From contig JADLDQ010000260.1 of the NCBI GenBank assembly GCA_020846575.1, positions 1 to 9,776 on the forward strand: a stretch of DNA of 9,776 nucleotides, read 5' to 3'. Under the pieces are notes generated by a model. The model saw nothing but the letters and a program-made list of their open reading frames with translations. It ran no database searches and had not been told where the DNA came from. Below are positions 5,052-9,776 of the stretch, piece after piece. The stretch is from Burkholderiales bacterium (GTDB taxonomy: Bacteria > Pseudomonadota > Gammaproteobacteria > Burkholderiales > SG8-39). Each line of letters starts with the position of its first letter. Position 1 is the first letter of the stretch. The position numbers and the translations under genes were made by a program.

Positions 5052-7640
5052 ATGAGCACGCTGGAGATCGGAATCGAGGGCATGAGCTGCGCCAATTGCA
5101 GCGCGCGCTTGGAGCGCGCGCTGCGCAAGCTCCCCGGGGTGGAGGCGGCGAGCGTCAATCTCGCCAGCGCGCGCGCCTCGGTGAGTTACGACGAGCAGTC
5201 GCAGACGCCGGGGAACATCGCCGCGGCGATCACCGAGGCCGGGTACGCGCCCGTCGCCTCGGAGTTGGAGATCGGTGTGGGCGGCATGACCTGCGCGAAC
5301 TGCAGCGCGCGCGTGGAGCGAGCGCTGCGCCGGCTGCCCGGTGTGCTCGACGTGAACGTCAATCTCGCCACCGCGCGGGCGAGCCTGCGCTACCTGCCGG
5401 CCGCGCTCGCGCCCGCCGACATCGGGCGCGCCATCGAGGAGGCGGGCTACGAGCCGCGGCCGCTGGAGACGGAACAAGGCGAGCAAGCCGAGACGCGCGC
5501 GCGCGCGCGCAGCCTGCGCTCGCTGCGGCGTGACGCGATCCTCGCCGCGGCGCTGGCGCTGCCGCTGCTCGTCCTCGCCATGGGTGCGATGCTGGTTCCG
5601 GGCATGCATCATTGGCTCACGTCCGCCGCGCCCGTGCCGGGCTTCTGGGACTGGATGCAGTTCGTACTCGCCGCGGTCGCCGTGCTCGGGCCGGGCCGGC
5701 GCTTCTTTCGTTCCGGGTGGATCGCCTTGCGGCATCTCTCGCCGGACATGAACAGCCTGGTGATGACGGGCACCGGCGCGGCCTTTCTCTACAGCGCGTT
5801 GGTGGTGCTCGCACCGGAGCTGCTGCCGCCCGAGGCGCGCCACCTGTACTTCGAAGCGGCGGCCGTGGTGATCGCTCTGGTGCTGCTCGGCAAGTACCTG
5901 GAGGAACTGGCCAAGGGGCGCACCTCGGCGGCGATCCGCAAGCTGGTCGGCCTGCAGGCGAAGACCGCGCACGTGCTGCGCGAGGGGGTCGAGCAGGAAG
6001 TGCCCATCGGCTCGGTTCGGCCCGGGGACGTGGTCAGCGTGCGCCCGGGCGAGCGCCTGCCGGTGGACGGGGAGGTGATCGAGGGCGAGAGCCGGGTGGA
6101 CGAATCCATGCTGACCGGCGAGCCCATGCCGGTCGCCAAGCACCTCGGTTCGAGCGTGGCCGGCGGCACGGTCAATCAGCACGGTCTGTTGCGCATCCGC
6201 GCGCGCCAGGTCGGCGCGCAGACGCTGCTCGCGCAGATCATCCGCATGGTCGAGCGCGCCCAGGGTTCCAAGCTGCCGATCCAGCGGCTCGCCGACCGGG
6301 TGGTGGGAATTTTCACGCCGCTGGTGCTGGCGATTGCGCTGGCGACTTTCCTCGTCTGGTTGTGGCTCGGCCCCAGCGTCGCGGCGGAATCGCCGATCAC
6401 CATGGCGCTGGTCGCGGCGGTCGCGGTGCTGGTGGTCGCGTGTCCCTGCGCGATGGGGCTGGCGACGCCCGCGGCCATCATGGTCGGCACCGGCCGGGCG
6501 GCGGAGCTGGGCGTGCTGTTCCGCAAGGGCGAAGCGCTGGAGGCGCTGGACGGCATCGACATGGTGGTGTTCGACAAGACCGGCACCCTGACCATCGGCC
6601 GGCCGGCGCTCACCGACCTGGAGCCGCTCGAAGGTCGCGACGCGGACGAAGCGCTCGCCATCGCCGCCGCGGCGGAGAGCGCCAGCGAACACCCGCTGGC
6701 CGCGGCGCTGGTGGCGGCGGCGAAGGCGCGCGGACTTTCGCTCCAGGCTGCGCAGGCCTTCGAGGCGATCCCGGGGTTCGGCATCCAGGCACGCGTCGGG
6801 GGGAGGCAGGTGCTGATCGGAGGGGCGCGCCTGCTTGCACGCGAGCGCATCGAGGCGGGAGCGGCCGTGGCGCGCGCGCAGGCGCTGGCCGCCACCGGGC
6901 GCACGCCGGTGATCCTCGCGGTGGACGGGGCGCCCTGGGCGGTATTCGGCATCGCCGATCCGCTGCGCGCCGAGTCCGCGGCGGTGGTCGCCGCGCTCAA
7001 GTCCCGCGGCCTTTCCACCGCGATGCTGAGCGGCGACAACAAGCGCACCGCCGCCGCGCTCGCCGCCCAGGCGGGGCTGGACGAGGTTCAGGGCGAGCTG
7101 CTGCCGCAGGACAAGGTCGAGGCGGTGAAGAAACTCCAGGCCGCCGGCCGCCGCATCGCCTTCGTGGGCGATGGTATCAACGACGCGCCGGCGCTGGCGC
7201 AGGCCGAGGTGGGCATCGCGGTGGCCACCGGCACCGACATCGCCATCGAGGCGGCGGACGTGACGCTCACCCGCGGCGACCTGCGCGGGCTGCTCGACGC
7301 GCGCGAGGTCGCGCGGCGCACCATGAGCACCATCCGCGCGAACCTGTTCTGGGCGTTCATCTACAACATCCTCCTGATCCCGGTGGCCGCGGGCGTGCTG
7401 GTGCCCGCCTTCGGCGTGCGGCTCAACCCGATGCTCGCGGGCCTTGCCATGGGCCTGTCGAGCGTGTTCGTGGTGACCAACAGCCTGCGCCTGCGGCGCC
7501 TGCGGCCGGTCGCGCTGCAGGCGATCCGGGGCGTGCAGGCCCGCGCGCGTCGACCCACCCTTCCTGTTTCCCGTGTGCCCGGACCTGCATCCGGCCGGGC
7601 CGCGGCGTCCAATTCATCAACCGAGGAGAAGATCGCATGA
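5052..7640 (+). CDS. copA: Cu(I)-exporting P1B-type ATPase CopA
   Basis: The 862-aa protein pumps cytoplasmic Cu(I) out across the inner membrane using ATP. Two N-terminal HMA domains carry GMSCANC (C13, C16) and GMTCANC (C81, C84). Membrane helices begin near residue 161. The actuator motif TGEP is at 355-358, the transport-site CPC at 464-466 in helix 6, the phosphorylated D508 in DKTGT, the P1B hallmark HP at 547-548, and GDGIND at 706-711. Y771-N772 and the MxxSS motif at 800-804 complete the P1B-1 (Cu+) signature. ATG 5052 is preceded by GGGAGG at 5041-5046 and lies 22 nt after the regulator stop. The stop overlaps the copZ start as ATGA. The last 40 or so residues, after LRLRRLRPV, extend past the usual family end and look noncoding in codon use. 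Confidence 0.96.
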   Translation: MSTLEIGIEGMSCANCSARLERALRKLPGVEAASVNLASARASVSYDEQSQTPGNIAAAITEAGYAPVASELEIGVGGMTCANCSARVERALRRLPGVLDVNVNLATARASLRYLPAALAPADIGRAIEEAGYEPRPLETEQGEQAETRARARSLRSLRRDAILAAALALPLLVLAMGAMLVPGMHHWLTSAAPVPGFWDWMQFVLAAVAVLGPGRRFFRSGWIALRHLSPDMNSLVMTGTGAAFLYSALVVLAPELLPPEARHLYFEAAAVVIALVLLGKYLEELAKGRTSAAIRKLVGLQAKTAHVLREGVEQEVPIGSVRPGDVVSVRPGERLPVDGEVIEGESRVDESMLTGEPMPVAKHLGSSVAGGTVNQHGLLRIRARQVGAQTLLAQIIRMVERAQGSKLPIQRLADRVVGIFTPLVLAIALATFLVWLWLGPSVAAESPITMALVAAVAVLVVACPCAMGLATPAAIMVGTGRAAELGVLFRKGEALEALDGIDMVVFDKTGTLTIGRPALTDLEPLEGRDADEALAIAAAAESASEHPLAAALVAAAKARGLSLQAAQAFEAIPGFGIQARVGGRQVLIGGARLLARERIEAGAAVARAQALAATGRTPVILAVDGAPWAVFGIADPLRAESAAVVAALKSRGLSTAMLSGDNKRTAAALAAQAGLDEVQGELLPQDKVEAVKKLQAAGRRIAFVGDGINDAPALAQAEVGIAVATGTDIAIEAADVTLTRGDLRGLLDAREVARRTMSTIRANLFWAFIYNILLIPVAAGVLVPAFGVRLNPMLAGLAMGLSSVFVVTNSLRLRRLRPVALQAIRGVQARARRPTLPVSRVPGPASGRAAASNSSTEEKIA

Positions 7641-7843
7641 CGACCACCCAGATCAAGGTCACCGGCATGACCTGCCAGCACTGCGTGCGCAGCGTGCACA
7701 AGGCGCTGGAGAAGGTGCCGGGTGTGAAATCGGTGGAGGTGAGCCTCGAGCACTCGCGCGCCACCGTCGCGGGCGACGCGGACGGCGGCGCGCTGGTCGC
7801 CGCCGTGAAGGAAGAGGGCTACCAGGCCGAGCTGACGGCGTAG
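7637..7843 (+). CDS. copZ: Copper chaperone CopZ (HMA domain)
   Basis: The 68-aa protein is a single heavy-metal-associated domain with GMTCQHC at residues 10-16 (C13 and C16 ligate Cu(I)), then VRSVHKALEKVPGV and VEVSLEHSRATV, the ferredoxin-like beta-alpha-beta-beta-alpha-beta pattern. It would carry Cu(I) in the cytoplasm to CopA. GAGGAG at 7623-7628 lies 8 nt before the ATG, and the start overlaps the copA stop by 4 nt, so translation is probably coupled. Its motif (CQHC) differs from the CANC of both CopA domains, so it is not a recent copy of them. It is the last gene of the operon, with a strong hairpin right after it. Confidence 0.93.
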   Translation: MTTTQIKVTGMTCQHCVRSVHKALEKVPGVKSVEVSLEHSRATVAGDADGGALVAAVKEEGYQAELTA

Positions 7844-7850
7844 CGCCCGT

Positions 7851-7876
7851 TGCGGCGCGCGCTCAAGCGCGCCGCA
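7851..7876. terminator. Shared hairpin between convergent copZ and phosphofructokinase genes
   Basis: TGCGGCGCGC (7851-7860) and GCGCGCCGCA (7867-7876) form a perfect 10-bp stem with a 6-nt GCTCAA loop. The kinase stop codon lies in the loop and its last codons form one arm. The hairpin reads alike on both strands and could stop both transcripts, but neither side has a T-run. Confidence 0.55.
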
Positions 7877-9149
7877 GCGCGAGCGCAGGCGGTTCGTCCT
7901 CGACCACGTAGGCGAACTGCCTTGCGAATTCCTCGGGCGCGAGCTTCACGCTCGCGGCCAGCCGTTCCAGCTTCTGCGGGTTATCGAAGTCGTCGCGGCG
8001 CAGCCGGATCATGTAGCGGCGCGCGATGGCGTAGCGGGTCGAATGGATCTCGACGGTGCGCACCCGGGTGCGGCCGGTCGCCGGGTCGAGCAGGTCCGGG
8101 AATGGAATCGCGACGAACTGGCCGCCCTGCATCGACACCATCGCCCCGGAGCCGCCCTCGATCAGGAACTTGGCCGCGCAGTAACCCAGGTCGCGCGCGT
8201 AGTCGATGTCGAAGGGGATGGGATCGGCGCAGCGCAGCTCGTAGCCGATGTCTTTCGACACGATGCTCGTGTTCACGCCCAGACTCTCCAGCCGACCGGT
8301 GACCGCGATGCGCACCGCGCGCCCCAGGTCCAGCTCGGCCAGGCGGATGTGCCCGTGCTCGTCGTGGGCGATGGCGCCGAGCTTGCCCTGTTCGTCCTCG
8401 GAAAGCAGCTCGGTGAGCCCTTCGGCGAGCACCGCGACGCCGTCCGGATGACCTTCGGAGCGCCGCTTGATCACCGCGCCGGCGAGGCTGTCCACGATGT
8501 GCGCCACGCTGACCGGACGGCGCTGGAACTCCTCGGGAATGAGCGCGAGCGTCGCGCCGGCCGCCTTGGCGATACCGAGCGCCAGGTGCCCTGCCTTGCG
8601 CCCCATCGCCACCACGAAGTACCAGCGCCCGGTGGTGCGCGCATCGACCATCAGGTTCTTCACCAGATCCACGCCCAGGTGGCGCGCGGTCTGGAAGCCG
8701 AAGGTGTCCACGTAGGCCGGCAGCGACAGGTCGTTGTCGATGGTCTTGGGCACATGCGCCACTTGCAGGGACGCTCCGGCCGCGGCCGCCACCTTCATGG
8801 CCGAGAACGCGGTGTCGTCGCCGCCGATGGTCACGAGCTGGTTGACGCCCAGCGCGGCGAGCGAGCGCACCACCGCGTCCAGGTGCGCCGGGTCGCGCGT
8901 CGGGTTGGCGCGCGAAGTGCCCAGGTGGGAGCCGCCGAGGAAATGGATGCGGCTCACCTCCTCGATGCCCAGCGGCGCCGCGGCGCTCGCGTCGCCGCGC
9001 ATCAGCCGCGAGAACCCGCCGCGCACCCCGAGCACCTCGATGCCCTGCAGCCGCGCGCGGATGGTGGTCGCGCCGATCACCGCGTTGATGCCGGGGGCGG
9101 GGCCGCCGCCGACGAGGATGGCGAGCTTTTGCATGGTTGGAGCGTGCAT
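7863..9149 (-). CDS. pfp: 6-phosphofructokinase, pyrophosphate-dependent type
   Basis: The 428-aa protein belongs to the PfkA family, which phosphorylates fructose 6-phosphate to fructose 1,6-bisphosphate in glycolysis. GGGPAPGIN at residues 14-22 begins the nucleotide/PPi-binding fold. GGDD at 109-112 and PKTIDND at 134-140 have Asp and Lys where ATP enzymes usually have Gly (GGDGS, PGTIDND). This pair marks PPi-dependent enzymes, whose reaction is reversible. MGRKAGHLA at 182-190 and GYELR at 302-306 are further family motifs. The length fits the roughly 400-aa PPi-PFK group rather than the 320-aa ATP type. I prefer ATG 9149, with GGGA nine bases before it; ATG 9134 is also possible, and starts nearer 9245 would precede the -10 at 9186-9191. 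It stands alone and convergent to the copper operon, with no sign of a shared function. Confidence 0.9.
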   Translation of the reverse strand: MHAPTMQKLAILVGGGPAPGINAVIGATTIRARLQGIEVLGVRGGFSRLMRGDASAAAPLGIEEVSRIHFLGGSHLGTSRANPTRDPAHLDAVVRSLAALGVNQLVTIGGDDTAFSAMKVAAAAGASLQVAHVPKTIDNDLSLPAYVDTFGFQTARHLGVDLVKNLMVDARTTGRWYFVVAMGRKAGHLALGIAKAAGATLALIPEEFQRRPVSVAHIVDSLAGAVIKRRSEGHPDGVAVLAEGLTELLSEDEQGKLGAIAHDEHGHIRLAELDLGRAVRIAVTGRLESLGVNTSIVSKDIGYELRCADPIPFDIDYARDLGYCAAKFLIEGGSGAMVSMQGGQFVAIPFPDLLDPATGRTRVRTVEIHSTRYAIARRYMIRLRRDDFDNPQKLERLAASVKLAPEEFARQFAYVVEDEPPALALRRA

Positions 9150-9185
9150 TCCTGTGCGTCCCGAAGCGGCGGACTTTGAATGGAT

Positions 9186-9191
9186 TGTATA
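9186..9191 (-). promoter_or_regulatory. Candidate -10 element for the phosphofructokinase gene
   Basis: On the minus strand this reads TATACA, followed by AT, about 37 nt before the ATG at 9149. It is the most AT-rich hexamer near the gene start. No convincing -35 is seen at 16-18 bp upstream, so the promoter may be weak or activator-dependent. Confidence 0.4.
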
Positions 9192-9299
9192 GCGCATCCC
9201 GAGGCGTCTACCGCCCGGTTGATCGCGACGCTGGGCCCAGTGCATACATTGCAGCGGGTGCGCGTCGGCGATCGTCGATCTCAGGCGACGGCCGGCGTC

Positions 9300-9420
9300 T
9301 GGGCATCAGTTTGCTCGAAATGACCGCGAGTCGAGCAACTCCGGAACGTGATCCCACCCAGAATGCTGCCGATGCATGCAGCGACCTCACAGTTGCACGC
9401 AGCGACCTCACGCTTGGCCG
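9300..9420. mobile_element. Possible IS21-family end remnant
   Basis: GGCATCAGTTTGCTCGAAAT (9302-9321) and AACGTGATCCCACCC (about 9344-9358) resemble, by recall, noncoding segments flanking IS21-family insertion sequences. The tandem repeat at 9373-9411 adds to this. No istA or istB coding sequence is in the window, so at most an end or a decayed scar is present. This is a weak call. Confidence 0.28.
9373..9411. repeat. Two-copy 18-bp direct repeat with 21-bp period
   Basis: TGCATGCAGCGACCTCAC at 9373-9390 and TGCACGCAGCGACCTCAC at 9394-9411 differ at one base and are separated by 3 nt. Such short tandem repeats occur at the ends of IS21-type elements, where the transposase binds, but could also be a protein-binding site. 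Confidence 0.7.
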
Positions 9421-9541
9421 GATCGTGATGGTCTTGCCTGACCCGCTTCAAACCATGAATCCCGCTCACGGAACCCGGTAGCCGGTGGACTCCGATCGCG
9501 ATCCCGCAGCCCGCCAGGGCATTGAGGGGAAGCCAATCCTT

Positions 9542-9776
9542 TCAACTGCTTACAGCTTTAGCAGCGCACTGACCACACGCGAACTCTAGGGCGCGGTCCC
9601 TGTCCAACACGGACTGAAGCTCGCGAAAGATTGATTTCCGTCGGGCCCCAGCGCTCGGCCGAGCCCGCGCAGCACTTCGCCAGAGACGCCGCCTCGCCTT
9701 CGAGGCTGTGCGCGCGAGTTCTCCGAGTGCGCTTCCTCGGTCTTGTGTCGCCCGGCTGCAGGTTTGCTCCAATCGC
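9542..9776 (-). CDS. Hypothetical partial ORF at the window end
   Basis: On the minus strand a frame is open from the window edge (9776) to a TGA at 9542-9544. It encodes about 77 residues, Arg/Ala-rich first, then a more protein-like end: RKSIFRELQSVLDRDRALEF, then ACGQCAAKAVSS with a CxxC pair. If real, it is the C-terminus of a gene starting to the right, since no ribosome binding site is visible in the window. I recognise no family. GC-rich DNA gives such open frames by chance, so this is uncertain. Confidence 0.25.
   Translation of the reverse strand, partial: RLEQTCSRATQDRGSALGELARTASKARRRLWRSAARARPSAGARRKSIFRELQSVLDRDRALEFACGQCAAKAVSS

Larger units (their letters stand above)
9150..9541. 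other. Intergenic stretch with a short tandem repeat and possible insertion-sequence remnants
   Basis: The right end is lower in GC than the rest and has no supportable gene. Frames open here are short and their translations look non-protein. It holds the kinase promoter region near 9186, motifs reminiscent of IS21-family noncoding DNA at about 9300-9360, and an 18-bp tandem repeat at 9373-9411. Confidence 0.45.

Noticed and set aside
4115..5158. 347-aa minus-strand frame across the intergenic region and regulator
   Set aside because: It covers the regulator antisense and the MerR promoter, has no recognisable domain, and its start lies inside copA.
4878..6692. 604-aa open frame on the minus strand
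   Set aside because: It is antisense to the regulator and copA. Its composition (Arg, His, Gln and Asp-rich) is the typical reverse shadow of GC-rich codons.
5612..7636. Long plus-strand frame running into copZ in frame
   Set aside because: The part before the copZ ATG overlaps copA in another frame and is an Arg/Gly/Ala-rich shadow. Only the last 68 codons are a gene.
8043..9179. 378-aa plus-strand frame opposite the phosphofructokinase
   Set aside because: It is antisense to a gene with strong catalytic motifs. Its His/Arg/Val-rich translation matches no family.
9373..9411. CRISPR repeat
   Set aside because: There are only two copies of 18 bp with a 3-nt gap, and no spacer-sized interval or cas gene.
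9137..9481. 114-aa plus-strand frame beyond the kinase start
   Set aside because: It covers the kinase start and promoter and the tandem repeat, and has no ribosome binding site or family resemblance.

Overview
The window is GC-rich and carries proteobacterial, most likely betaproteobacterial, genes: a MerR-controlled copper-efflux operon, a pyrophosphate-type phosphofructokinase, and an AprAB/SdhA-like flavoprotein with its ferredoxin. The taxon is an inference from gene content and composition; there is no rRNA or other marker gene. I see no tRNA, rRNA or CRISPR array.

Layout. (1) 1-597 (+) is the C-terminal third or so of an adenine-specific DNA methyltransferase that starts outside the window. 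It is followed at once by a hairpin with the architecture of an integron attC site (about 603-666). (2) 817-3298 (+) is an apparent operon: an FAD-dependent fumarate-reductase/APS-reductase-alpha-like subunit (TTG start with a strong Shine-Dalgarno), a 71-aa two-cluster ferredoxin, and a DUF3237 protein. The first two look like a flavin plus Fe-S redox pair whose substrate I cannot name. (3) 3609-4013 (-) is a small orphan protein with an acidic N-terminus, a Pro/Ala-rich linker and a C-terminal membrane anchor. (4) 4340-4480 holds a decayed, frameshifted start of an MBL-fold hydrolase gene.

(5) 4557-7843 (+) is a compact copper-resistance operon. A MerR-type promoter with a 20-bp spacer over a dyad drives a CueR-like regulator, then the Cu(I) P1B-ATPase CopA with two N-terminal metal-binding domains, then the chaperone CopZ. 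The copA stop and copZ start overlap as ATGA. The regulator would sense cytoplasmic metal, CopZ would deliver Cu(I), and CopA would export it. (6) 7863-9149 (-) is a PfkA-family phosphofructokinase carrying the residues of the PPi-dependent type. It converges on copZ through a perfect 10-bp hairpin. (7) 9150-9776 has no confident gene. It holds the kinase promoter region, a short tandem repeat, IS21-like noncoding motifs, and a weak minus-strand ORF running off the end.

Nothing here is clearly a wholly new system. The best leads are the attC-like site after the methyltransferase, the unassigned flavoprotein/ferredoxin/DUF3237 set, and the tail-anchored orphan protein.
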